Part shown: positions 53,755 to 62,897 of the stretch, in pieces | Layout: the number at the start of each line of letters is the position of its first letter | Position numbering within the stretch: position 1 is the stretch's first letter | Assembly (NCBI GenBank): GCA_965200435.1 | Contig: OZ241337.1 | Location: 62,001 to 126,000, forward strand | Direction of reading: 5' to 3' | Source of the DNA: Bin75 sp965200435 | Lineage (GTDB): Bacteria > Nitrospirota > Nitrospiria > Nitrospirales > UBA8639 | Length of the DNA stretch: 64,000 bases | Notes under the pieces: generated by a model | Told to the model about the DNA's origin: nothing | The model's input: only the letters and a program-made list of their open reading frames with translations | Databases searched by the model: none | Program-made: the position numbers and the translations under genes

Positions 53755-54330
53755 CTATGGGCTTGAAACTCTGGGGAAACCTGAACGCCAGCGGACTTTT
53801 TTCGCCATGAACGTCTGATAGATGAATCCCATGGCGACGCAGACGACGAGTACCAGCACGAGATGCCACGCCGGGGATGGAGACCGGTCGGAAGCCTGGA
53901 CCTTCTCCAAAACCTGTCCCTCAACGGTCGTTGTTTGCTGCGCAACCGTCGGCGACAGGTCAGACTTCAGCGCCCGAGCCAAATTGATCGGCCACGAGTC
54001 CATAGCCCAAGGCCAGTTTATTGAGATACTCCTTGAATTTTTCATTGAGGGTATAGAAATCGTTGACATCGGTCAGTTCCTTGTATGTTTCCGTCAGTTC
54101 CCGGATCGTACTGTCGTCAGCTGCCCAGTTCCCTCAATTCCATCAGTTTGGCTTCGGATACGTGGTTGGTCGCCAGGATGAGGATGGACCGCGACGCGTC
54201 TCCTTCAGTTTGCGAGGTCTTCCCCAAACCCCATCGTCAGGTGCAGGATCAGGAGCATGAAGAAAATCCCCAGAAGGACGGTGCGAACGGACATCGGGAC
54301 GGTCTGCAAAAATGTAGGCTGTTGTTTCAT
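53755..54330 (-). pseudogene. Bitopic membrane protein gene broken by three or more frameshifts
   Basis: Reading the minus strand from ATG 54330: an N-terminal part with a membrane helix (RTVLLGIFFMLLILHLTMGF) stops at 54207. A second frame continues with SRSILILATNHVSEAK and stops. A third frame continues with DDSTIRELTETYKELTD and FKEYLNKLALGYGL and stops. A fourth gives LKSDLSPTVAQQTTTVEG and a C-terminal helix (HLVLVLVVCVAMGFIYQTFM) to the stop at 53755. Joined, these give a sensible ~190-residue protein with two membrane helices and a soluble middle. Not recognised further; third gene of a decaying operon. Confidence 0.6.
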
Positions 54331-54413
54331 GATGTTTTTTCCTTTTCGTCATGAACGGTCGTGCGGACACTCTGCGCAACCGTACGCATTCGTTGAAGAA
54401 CCGAAGCTTCATT

Positions 54414-56451
54414 TCACCATTTCCACGTGAGTCCTCCCATCAACATTCTTGGCATGCCCGGCACGAAATGGAGATCCTCAACGCCGCCTGCGGGCTCTCC
54501 TGCCACGCGCGAGGCGTAGGAGAATTGTGCTTGCCGCCAATCGGTGTCCGTCACGTTTCTGACGCTGAGGAACGCTTCCAGCCCGCCGGAGAAAACGTTG
54601 GATGGAAGCCTGTACCGCATAATGACATCGAACACGGTGAAGGGCTCCAATAACACACTGCGATCTTCGACGGCCGCACGACTGCCCATGGTGAGCATTT
54701 GCACGGTACCGGAAAAGTTACCGGGCAAACGCGTGGTAACTGATGAAAACGCCGTGAATTCGGGAGCCAACGGGACGGATTGACCTGTTTGGCGAAATTC
54801 GGCGTCGGTATACGTCACGTCGCCTCGTATGGTGAGCCACTTCCATGGCATCAAACGCAGGCTGAATTCGGTCCCCATCCTTCGAGACGCTTCACGTATT
54901 TCCGTGGTGCCTTCGTCACCGACGAAGACGAGTTCCGATTCGAGATCCAACAACCACAGCGTTGTAAGGATTTCCATCCAGTCCCAGGGACGCGTTCGGA
55001 GTCCTATTTCGTAACCGGTCGCCTGTGGCAGCGTGTCGGCGGAACGGTTGGCTACCACGTCACGGGCGTCGTTGCTGTGAAAGCCCGTGCCGACGTTCAG
55101 GAACAGTTCCGTGTCGGCCCACGGACCGAGGATTACGTTGCCCTTGAGACTGCCAATGGCGTCGGTGGTGCGACCTTCTGGGCGTATGGTGCAGGCATTT
55201 CCGCACCGGTCATCGACGTCGAAGGTGAAGACGTCGACACGCCCCCCCGCCCACGAAGCGCAACCAGGGAAACACCGCGACATCGAGTTTGAGATACGGC
55301 GAATAGGACGCTTCCCAAATATCGGATTCCTGGGTTGTCGCCAAAGCGTTCCGTTTCCGTTGTGTGCCCAGACGGACGCGGGCATCATCGACCCGCGTTT
55401 GAAACCCGACCGTCGCCATAACTTCGCGACCCGACAATCGTAGGAGGTGTTGATAGCCAACGTCGCTGCCATAGACCCAGCGCCGATCTTTCTGCTCGAT
55501 CCCGTCGCCGTTGACCGGATCATTCAGTAAGAAGGTGAAATTGGTGAACAACGAGAGTTGATAGTGCTGAGTCCAAACTTTGGCGAACACCTTCTGCATC
55601 GGAGACAAGTCGTAATGATAATCGAGACGGGCCGTGGTGCGGACCGTTTCTCCCCCTTCGGACGGGTCTATTGATCCGAAGCGATCGAGCCGGCCCGCGC
55701 GGACTTCTCTCAACGGGATCTGGCCCGATCCGTTCCAGCGCCCGTAATGCTGCGTCAGAGTGAAACGCAATCGGGATTCGGGAGTGGGGTCAAAAGAGAT
55801 TTTGGCCAAACCATTGTAGCGTATATTGCGATTCACGAAGATGAATGGGCCGTCGGCATAGTAAAACTCCCCGGGAAAAAGGGTCCGAACGTCGTCCTGC
55901 GCGGGCGACGTCATGAACAGGTGTCGCTGCGTGTTGAACTGTCCGCCACTCGTCTGCACCACGGTCTCGGGGACAACATCACGTGTGACGTAATTCACGG
56001 CCCCAGCCGTCGCAAAATCGCCATATTCGACGTGATAGGGGCCCTTTTTCACGACGATTTCCTGAATGGTTTCCGGAATGATGAAGTTCAGGTCGGCGTA
56101 CCCCTGTCCATGCGCATGGCTGCGAAAATTGACCGGCATGTTGTCCACGTGGAGCGCAAGATCCGTCCCATGATCGCCGTCGAACCCACGCAGCAGAAAT
56201 TGGTCGGCTTTACCCGCGCCTCCCGAATGTTCCAGAGTGATGAGCCCCGGCACCATGCGCAACAGGTCAGCCGGACGGCCTTGGGGTTGGAGCACGATGT
56301 CCTGATCCAGAATAATGCGGTTGGATGAGGCCGCCATGAGACGTTTCCCTTTGACGACCATCACCGAAAGGGTTTGAACGGTCTCCGGGGTATGCGCTTC
56401 GCCTGGCACCGGAAGAAACAGGCACAAGATCAGAAACAGAAATTTCTTCAT
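54414..56451 (-). pseudogene. TonB-dependent receptor (minus-strand cluster), frameshifted in a C7 tract
   Basis: First ORF from 56451: signal peptide (KKFLFLILCLFLPVPGEA), plug domain with DLLRMVPGLITLEHSGG, FLLRGFDGDHGTDLALHVD, IQEIVVKKGPYHVEYGDF and NYVTRDV, then barrel strands, ending at 55210. The same protein continues in another frame from about 55240 (GGRVDVFTFDVDDRCGN) to the C-terminal LMGGLTWKW at 54414. The break is in CCCCCCC at 55242-55248. Either inactivated or switched by slippage. The HGQGYADLNF plug type differs from the heme-type receptors above; its ligand is unknown. Confidence 0.85.
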
Positions 56452-56561
56452 GGATGCCTCCTGAACATCAGCTATGCAGTATTACTGCGCCAGCATCTCA
56501 TTGATCAGACACATCGACGATATTCGCTACGGAAAGGATCGGATTGGTGGATTCATCTTCT

Positions 56562-57395
56562 TCAAGAAGCCTCATGATTCACTCTTTGCTTCCGGAGAAT
56601 GCCTTGGATGTCCGTGAGTTCCGCTTCCAGCCAGCGCTTTTGAATCGCGACCAGGCAAAACGTCATCGACGCAGTCACCAACCCAAAAATCCCAGCGGGA
56701 AAGGCCACGATCAGGTTTTCGCTGATACCCTGAACGTTGCCATCCGCCAATGATTTGAGGGCAGATCCCATGGGAATCATGGTTCCCACCAAGCCCAGCA
56801 TTGGGGCGACGCGTGTGATGATCCTGGGTTTTTCTCGTTCCTTCAGGGCCACAAGATCACGTGTCTCGATCGTGCTGTCGGGATGCTTTCGGTAATGACT
56901 GAGCAGGTGAAAGTCCTTGACGGGAGAGGAGTCCGGCATTCGGTTGCTCATCGATTCCAGGGTTGCTCGATAGCGGGAGGCATGGCGCCTCCGTTGACAC
57001 CCATTGTCCGATGAACGCGACCAGGATGAAGAACGTATAAAAAAACAGCGCTGCAATGATGGCAGGTACCCGATGATCAACAGGTAGGAAATGGCAAAAA
57101 CAATCCGCTTCCTACGCTGCCTTGAGCCGTCACCTGAATAAATTTCGCGGTATAAAAGGACTTCCATAAGTGAAAATGCCAGCAATATCTTCATGCGAAA
57201 AGGAATATTCAGATGCCGGAATTTCATGTTCCGCAACCAATTTTTTGCAAATTTTGTGGATCTCGACCCTGTAAGGCCCCCTAAGTCATCTTTAGAACCA
57301 AACAAATCAACAAGTTTTCCGGAGGATCGACGTGGCCAAAACAAGCCAATCATGACAGCATCTTTCATAATGTTGAAATCCATAACTCTATTCAT
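56562..57395 (-). pseudogene. MotA/TolQ/ExbB proton-channel gene with internal frameshifts
   Basis: The C-terminal part is a clear ExbB/TolQ/MotA domain: PRIITRVAPMLGLVGTMIPMG and ENLIVAFPAGIFGLVTASMTF. The middle of the frame (RCFFIRSSSWSRSSDNGCQRR) is poor. In another frame the same DNA reads IIAALFFYTFFILVAFIGQ, which is the expected second helix, then returns to the first frame at RYRATLESMSN. So two compensating indels lie near 57010-57060 and 56965-57000. The N-terminal 90 residues are also unconvincing. First gene of the minus-strand cluster with the receptor and the bitopic protein. Confidence 0.65.
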
Positions 57396-57458
57396 GAAAT
57401 GACCACTTCGAATCTCATGAGCACGTCGCCCCCAGAATCGGAAATATTTTAAAAATCC

Positions 57459-57501
57459 TTGACATTATAAAAAAATAATGATAATTAAATTCATTATTAA
57501 T
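57459..57501 (+). promoter_or_regulatory. Fur-like box with overlapping promoter
   Basis: ATGATAATTAAATTCATTAT begins at 57478 and the box runs to 57501; it fits a Fur box. On the plus strand TTGACA (57459-57464) is 17 bases from TAATTA (57482-57487), so the box covers the -10. On the minus strand TATAAT lies at about 57467-57462, so it may serve both the ExbB-receptor cluster and the HD-GYP gene. Confidence 0.65.
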
Positions 57502-57516
57502 TTTATCGAAGCTTGA

Positions 57517-57598
57517 CAGGCAGGCAAACGGAAGACCATCGGGGTCTCACTGATATGCCAGGCAGGCAAACGGAAGACCATCGGGGTCTCACTGATAT
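57517..57598. repeat. 42-bp tandem duplication
   Basis: Two copies (57517-57558 and 57559-57598) of a unit beginning CAGGCAGGCAAACGGAAGAC. Each contains the palindrome AGACCATCGGGGTCT. Lies in the 5' region between the Fur-like box and the HD-GYP gene. Confidence 0.9.
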
Positions 57599-57642
57599 AA
57601 TAGCCACCCATTCCGCCTACATCAGGGATCACAGGTGAAACC

Positions 57643-58456
57643 ATGGTCAATAACCCTGTTGCAGGAAATGCCCCCAGCCCCATCCGGGAAAAGTTGTCCG
57701 ACTGCAATACGATTCAGTATCTCGTCGAGACCATACGACGTCACGACCCCGCTTTGCTCGGACACGGGATGCGCACGGCCTCCTATGTCCTGGTGCTCGG
57801 CTGGCTTATGAACCTGAGCGACAGAGACCTGAGGGATCTTTATCATGCCGGGCTTCTCCATGACCTCGGAAAACTGTCTTTGCCGCATGAAGTGCTCAGG
57901 CGGGACGGCGGCTCCGTCATCGGCGATTACCTCATGACGGAATGTACGCCTCGGGCCGGTGCCAATATGCTCCGTCCGTGGCCTGGCTTACAGAACGTTG
58001 CGACCTTAATTGCGCTTCATCACGAACGATGGGATGGGACGGCCTCCCCTGCGGGTTGCGTGGCCCCAAATCCCTTTGGGAGCCAGAATTTTGTCACTCG
58101 CCGATACAGTTGATCAATGGCTCGCCCAGAAATCTGACGTATTCTCCGATCAGGACACGGCCTTCGTTCGAATTCTTCACACACTTTCCGGGTCCCGATT
58201 CGACCCGAAATTGGTCGAACTGTTTATCGAGTGGTTTCAAGACGTCTTTTTGGAAATACTGGTCAATTATCCATGGATGGAAGATTCTTCCGACCTGGAT
58301 TCCCGTCCGGCCTTCATGGCCGGCAACCCCGACCCCGTCACACTCATCTACGGCATCATAGAGAAGAAAGTCTGCTTCGGACGGATCGTCATGCTTCTTT
58401 TGTCCTACAAATGCACAAAGAAAGGAAACCTTTCATGGTTGTACGAACCCTCTTGA
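57643..58456 (+). pseudogene. HD-GYP-type phosphohydrolase gene broken by frameshifts
   Basis: ATG 57643 begins an HD domain: GHGMRTASYVLVLGW, then LYHAGLLHDLGKLSLP (HD motif) and ALHHERWDGT, characteristic of HD-GYP cyclic-di-GMP phosphodiesterases. After the HHERWDG the frame is lost and stops at 58113. WDGLPCGLRGP is seen in a second frame and IPLGARILSLADTVDQWL in a third, which continues to 58456. At least two indels near 58030-58090. The GYP motif itself is disrupted. Overlaps nothing essential; the PIN/TRAM gene starts inside its tail. Confidence 0.75.
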
Positions 58457-59454
58457 TCATTGGCAGTGTTCTGGCGGGATTTGCCTTGGGAGCAAGCTCG
58501 GAATCGGGAACGTTCACGTACGCCATCTTGGGCGGCCTCTGCATGGGAGTGCTTGCCATGGGACTGATCCGGCTTGAACGTCTGATGTTTCCCGTACGAT
58601 TGAGTGAGACGTTGGGCGGTTTCGCCGGGCTTTCGATCGGGGTTTGTTTAAGTGGGATGACAAGCCTCATCGGCCGACAGATTTTCCTCCAGCATCCTGA
58701 GATCGTTTCTTTTGTCACCGCCGTCGCCGTACTGGGTTTCTGCCACATCGGCACCGTTCTGGGAATTCGAATGGGAAAGAGGTTTTCCTTTGCTGCCGTC
58801 TCGCACAGCACCGATTCCACACCACAAACCCGGCAACCTAAAATTTTGGATACAAGCGCCATTATCGACGGACGCATTGTAGACTTGTCCCAGACGGGGT
58901 TTTTGGAAGGCCCGCTCTTCGTGCCGCAATTCGTCTTGCGCGAACTCCAACGCATCTCGGATTCTGCTGATAGCCATAAACGCATTCGAGGGAAACGCGG
59001 CCTGGACATCCTCCAGGACCTCATGAACATCGAGACTGCCGACGTCCGGATCGTTGATGCCGATTTTCCTCAATGTCCCGATGTCGACGCCAAGTTGATG
59101 GAATTGGCGAAACTCCAAAAAGCAAAAATCGTGACGACCGACATGAATCTCAATAAAGTTGCCTCCGTACAAGGCATACCGATTCTCAATACTCACGAAT
59201 TGTCGAATGCGATTCGCCCGGTCGTCCTGCCCGGGGAAGCCTTAAAGGTCTACCTGTTGAGGGAAGGGAAAGAAGCGGGACAGGGCGTGGCACACTTGGA
59301 TGATGGGACCATGGTTGTGGTCGATCATGCCAGGCGGTGGATCGGGAAACACGTCGAGGTGGTCGTCACCAGGGTCATTCAAACGAACGCCGGTCGAATG
59401 ATCTTCTCCAGTCTTCGGGAAGGAACGCCTCGTTTACAGGCCAGTTACGGTTGA
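58435..59454 (+). CDS. YacL-like PIN/TRAM domain membrane protein
   Basis: About 340 residues from ATG 58435 (an ORF start at 58231 is a read-through of the HD-GYP region). Four N-terminal membrane helices (about 1-115), then a PIN nuclease domain (about 135-250: ILDTSAIIDGRIVD, DADFPQCPDVDAKLMELA, IVTTDMNLNKVA) and a C-terminal TRAM domain (about 265-330: EALKVYLLREGKEAGQGVAHLDDGTMVVV). The acidic residues of the PIN active site are all present. Predicted RNase; role unknown. Confidence 0.9.
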   Translation: MVVRTLLIIGSVLAGFALGASSESGTFTYAILGGLCMGVLAMGLIRLERLMFPVRLSETLGGFAGLSIGVCLSGMTSLIGRQIFLQHPEIVSFVTAVAVLGFCHIGTVLGIRMGKRFSFAAVSHSTDSTPQTRQPKILDTSAIIDGRIVDLSQTGFLEGPLFVPQFVLRELQRISDSADSHKRIRGKRGLDILQDLMNIETADVRIVDADFPQCPDVDAKLMELAKLQKAKIVTTDMNLNKVASVQGIPILNTHELSNAIRPVVLPGEALKVYLLREGKEAGQGVAHLDDGTMVVVDHARRWIGKHVEVVVTRVIQTNAGRMIFSSLREGTPRLQASYG

Positions 59455-59781
59455 TAGTGGCCGATCCCGTCAAGGCTTCCCCATTCGTTGAAAGCATACG
59501 TAAACACCGGCCATTCTTCACCTTGAACCGTCGTCTTGCAATAATCGATCGGCCTGTTCTTGTCGCGTCGCTTGAATGAATTCGCATGTCCGGGCGTCGT
59601 CGATTTTATTGTCGTTCCGTTGTTTCTCTCGTCGGAGACTTCAGCCCGATGAGGGTGTCAGAACTGATACTCTGGGAAAAATTGGCTTGACGAATACTCA
59701 TCAAACGACTAAAAGAGATTCCAAGGATGCTGCGCAAAGCAGCCAGGACAAACTCTACCATCACTTATAGGAGGAAAACTT
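59455..59781. other. Intergenic region, no gene seen
   Basis: About 330 bases between the PIN/TRAM gene and the second repeat protein. I see no convincing coding frame or repeat. The promoter of the repeat-protein gene should lie in the last 100 bases. Confidence 0.4.
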
Positions 59782-60024
59782 ATGCAATCCATTCACCAAT
59801 TAACCCGATCTTTTGCAATACTCAGTCTGCTGACGTTCGTGCTCGTCATTGGTTTTTCCGGAATGACCTTGGCTGATGAAAAGGCAGCCGAGACAAAGCC
59901 TGCAGGTGAGATGAAGGCCGATGGTGAAAAGAAAGCCGACGGCGAAAAGAAAGCCGACGGCGAAAAGAAGGCCGATGGCGAAAAGAAAGCCGATGGCGAA
60001 GGCAAAGCCCCTGCATCCAAATAA
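59782..60024 (+). CDS. Secreted Lys/Glu hexapeptide-repeat protein (ADGEKK x4)
   Basis: 80 residues; paralog of the protein at 53042. Signal peptide nearly identical (MQSIHQLTRSFAILSLLTF... TLA-DE), then four ADGEKK repeats, one ADGEGK and tail APASK. The repeat core differs from AEGDKK by swapping D and E positions, so the array was rebuilt independently while keeping alternating acidic-Gly and Lys-Lys composition. AGGAGGAAAA precedes the ATG. Function unknown. Confidence 0.8.
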   Translation: MQSIHQLTRSFAILSLLTFVLVIGFSGMTLADEKAAETKPAGEMKADGEKKADGEKKADGEKKADGEKKADGEGKAPASK

Positions 60025-60041
60025 CTGAAGCTACTGATTCT

Positions 60042-60072
60042 GCGGAACTGAGGCTCTTGGCCTCAGTTCCGC
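60042..60072 (+). terminator. Hairpin after second repeat-protein gene
   Basis: GCGGAACTGAGG (60042-60053) pairs with CCTCAGTTCCGC (60061-60072). Near-identical to 53428-53457. Lies between the convergent repeat-protein gene and glnD and may serve both. Confidence 0.6.
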
Positions 60073-60099
60073 ACTCTTATAAAAGTGCTGCGACATTCT

Positions 60100-62823
60100 T
60101 CACGTTGAGCCGTCCTGTTGCAAAAAGCGGTCGACCGCTTCCTGTAACGTTGTGTGAATCCATTCGCGCGTACGAACATCGTCGACTTTCTTGCCGTTCC
60201 GTGACGTGACGTGAAACACGTCCACGACTTGGTCAAGCCGCGTCCCGATTTTGGCCGAATGAACCGAGAGACCGAGATCATACAACGCTTTGGCTATCTC
60301 ATGCAGCAGGCCTTGCTTGTCATCGGCAAACACATCGATCACGGTAAAATGGTCTGACGTCTCATTATCAATTTTGACTTCGGTCCGATGCTGACGAATC
60401 GGCATGTGGCTTCGAAATGAGACGCGTTGATTCTGTTCCATAAACGCTTCTATCGAGAATTCTCCCTTCAATACGCTGACAATCGCCTTCCCCACTTTGT
60501 CCAAACGTGCCGGCGTCGGCTCACCGCTGAAATCGGGATCCTTAACCCAAAACGTATCGACCACGATGCCGTCCGGTCTCGTCACAATCTGGGCATCGAG
60601 CACACGCAGGCCCTTTGCCGCCAACACGCCCGTCATCTTCATAAACATCCCGGACGCCATGGAATCGAAGGCAAGCAATGAATACTCACACACCTTGAGT
60701 TCTTCACTGTAGGTGGATTCGACCCTGGGGCGTTCCGGGGTCAAGGACCGGATAGCAGAAAGATGGGCAACGATTCGATCCTTGGCCGTTCCGGAAAGGT
60801 AGCGCATAGGGAACGCCTCCAATTGACTCTTGACCCACTCACGGTCAGGAAGGGCCTGCCTCCCGGCGGCTTGTCCGCCTGCTTCGGCGCGGACGGGCTG
60901 CGTTTCCCAAGCTGCCAGGACCTCGTTCGTGACGTGCTCGATGTCCGGAGCGGATTCCACCCGTTTGCCTGTCCCGGATACGTCGGCAAGCGCCACAAGA
61001 TACAGTTCTATCAATAACGCTTCTTTCCACTTCGTCAACATATCCGGCCCCACCGCCGCAATGTCCGCGGCCGTCAGGAGCAAGAGTTGTTTCAATCGTT
61101 GGGAGTCGCCCACGGCCCGACAAAACGTCAGCCGCACTTTTTCATCATGAGGATCCCGCCGAAAAGCCGTATTCGCCATCAGCAGATGTTCATGGACAAG
61201 AAACTCCAGGGTTTGGGATTCTTGCGTATCGAGTTCCAATCTGAAAGACACGTCCTGGGCGATCCTTTTGCCGACTTCGCTGTGGTCTTCGGGAAGGCCT
61301 TTTCCCACGTCATGAAGAAGCACGGCCAGATGCAGGAGATCCTTCGTGTGAATCTCCCGGTACACCTGTCCCAACGTTCCAGCCTGTTTCCCCAGAGACT
61401 CGACTTTCTTCACGGCCAGGAGACTATGCTCGTCAACCGTATATTTGTGATACTGATTGAATTGCATAAGACCCCGGACACGCCCAAAGGCAGGGATCAG
61501 TTTTTCCAGAACACGAGCCTGATGCATCAGCATCAAGATTTCGGCAACCGACTCGGGGGCAGACAACAATTCCCGAAACCGCCGGCTCACGGACGGGGAA
61601 GCGAACAGGTGGTCAGGCATGCTTTCCACATGGCGGTGAATCTCTTCCAAGACCAGACCATCGATCGTCACCCCCTGTCTTTGAGCAACCTGAAAGAGAC
61701 TCAAGAGATGATCCGGATCCTCCAAGACCTGCATGAGTTTTTCGTCATAGATGGACAATCTTCCGTCGACGACCCGAAAGAAGCCGTCGATGACGGGAGA
61801 AGGCCACAATTTTTTGAGCCGAGTCCAGAGAGACCCGGAACCCGCACGCTCCGCAAAACGCATCGCCCGATGGTGAATGCCCGTGGTCAAACGATAATAG
61901 TGCTGCATGAACTGTTCGACACCCAGCATATGCGGTTCATCCCGGTAGCCGAACTCCTGCGCCATGCGTACCTGTTCGTCGAACGATAATATTTCCTGAG
62001 CGCGATCCGCCCCCAAATGGAGCAACGCGCGCACCTTGAACAGGAACTCTCTCGCTTCGAGTAACGCCGTATAATCCTGGTGCGCCAGGGCTCCGCGGTC
62101 GGCCAACTCCTGCAAGGTGGAAGCCTGATACCTGGCCATGCCGATCCATTGGAGCAGATGAATGTCCCTCAAGCCGCCTTTGGTTTTTTTGATATTGGGT
62201 TCCAGAAGAAACACGGTCTCACCGAATTTGGCATAGTCCTGTTTCCGCTCTTCAAGCTTTTCACGGACAAAATTCTCCACTCGTCTTCCAAGCACACGCT
62301 TGACAAAACGTCGCCGAAATTCTTGAAAAACCGATGGACTGCCGACTAAAAACCGCGACTCCATCAACCCGGTTTTGGCCGACAAATCCTCTTCTGCCAC
62401 GACCATGCAATCGGGTATCGACCGGACGCTATGCCCTACCTGAAAACCCAAATCCCACAAATGGCGAAACACCTGCTTCGAGAGATCCTCGGCAAGCTTT
62501 TCTCCGCCGGCACGATAGAGCATCATGACGTCGATGTCGGAATAGGGGGCCAGTTCGCGTCGCCCATACCCACCCACCGCCACAAGGCAACAGTGCTGCA
62601 TACCTGAAGGCGTATCGCTGCCCCACTGCCTGACTCCGTTTCGATACCGGCCAATCAAAACCGTATCCACCAGGGCGGTAAAATCCGAGACGACTTCCGT
62701 CCCGGATGCCCCTTCCCGTAATCGCCGGAGAATACCTTCACGGCGAGCCTGGAGGACCGCTTGCGTCGAGTGAACACTCGCTTGAGAGGAGTCCCCTGAT
62801 TGTTCCAGATGTGCCTGATTCAT
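60100..62823 (-). CDS. glnD: [Protein-PII] uridylyltransferase GlnD
   Basis: 907 residues; uridylylates and deuridylylates PII in response to glutamine. Order: nucleotidyltransferase with GGYGRRELAPYSDIDVMML (about 86-104), PII-UR helical domain, HD domain with LLHDVGKGLPEDHSEVG (about 510), and two C-terminal ACT domains (YSLLAFDSMASG... and HFTVIDVFADDKQGLLHEIAKAL). Complete and intact. Together with the glutamate dehydrogenase at 6.5 kb this gives a nitrogen-assimilation theme, but the genes are far apart. Confidence 0.95.
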   Translation of the reverse strand: MNQAHLEQSGDSSQASVHSTQAVLQARREGILRRLREGASGTEVVSDFTALVDTVLIGRYRNGVRQWGSDTPSGMQHCCLVAVGGYGRRELAPYSDIDVMMLYRAGGEKLAEDLSKQVFRHLWDLGFQVGHSVRSIPDCMVVAEEDLSAKTGLMESRFLVGSPSVFQEFRRRFVKRVLGRRVENFVREKLEERKQDYAKFGETVFLLEPNIKKTKGGLRDIHLLQWIGMARYQASTLQELADRGALAHQDYTALLEAREFLFKVRALLHLGADRAQEILSFDEQVRMAQEFGYRDEPHMLGVEQFMQHYYRLTTGIHHRAMRFAERAGSGSLWTRLKKLWPSPVIDGFFRVVDGRLSIYDEKLMQVLEDPDHLLSLFQVAQRQGVTIDGLVLEEIHRHVESMPDHLFASPSVSRRFRELLSAPESVAEILMLMHQARVLEKLIPAFGRVRGLMQFNQYHKYTVDEHSLLAVKKVESLGKQAGTLGQVYREIHTKDLLHLAVLLHDVGKGLPEDHSEVGKRIAQDVSFRLELDTQESQTLEFLVHEHLLMANTAFRRDPHDEKVRLTFCRAVGDSQRLKQLLLLTAADIAAVGPDMLTKWKEALLIELYLVALADVSGTGKRVESAPDIEHVTNEVLAAWETQPVRAEAGGQAAGRQALPDREWVKSQLEAFPMRYLSGTAKDRIVAHLSAIRSLTPERPRVESTYSEELKVCEYSLLAFDSMASGMFMKMTGVLAAKGLRVLDAQIVTRPDGIVVDTFWVKDPDFSGEPTPARLDKVGKAIVSVLKGEFSIEAFMEQNQRVSFRSHMPIRQHRTEVKIDNETSDHFTVIDVFADDKQGLLHEIAKALYDLGLSVHSAKIGTRLDQVVDVFHVTSRNGKKVDDVRTREWIHTTLQEAVDRFLQQDGST

Positions 62824-62897
62824 GGACGTTTCACTCGATCGTTGTTGTCAGGAAACCACAACCCGCGTTTCCTTTTTCTCGGCTCAACCACTGTCCG

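Noticed and set aside
54414..57395. Frameshifts explained as sequencing error throughout the window
   Set aside because: Long housekeeping genes are intact over more than 10 kb in total, while breaks cluster in accessory genes; still worth a read-level check.
57517..57598. CRISPR repeats
   Set aside because: Only two adjacent 42-bp copies without spacer; a simple tandem duplication.
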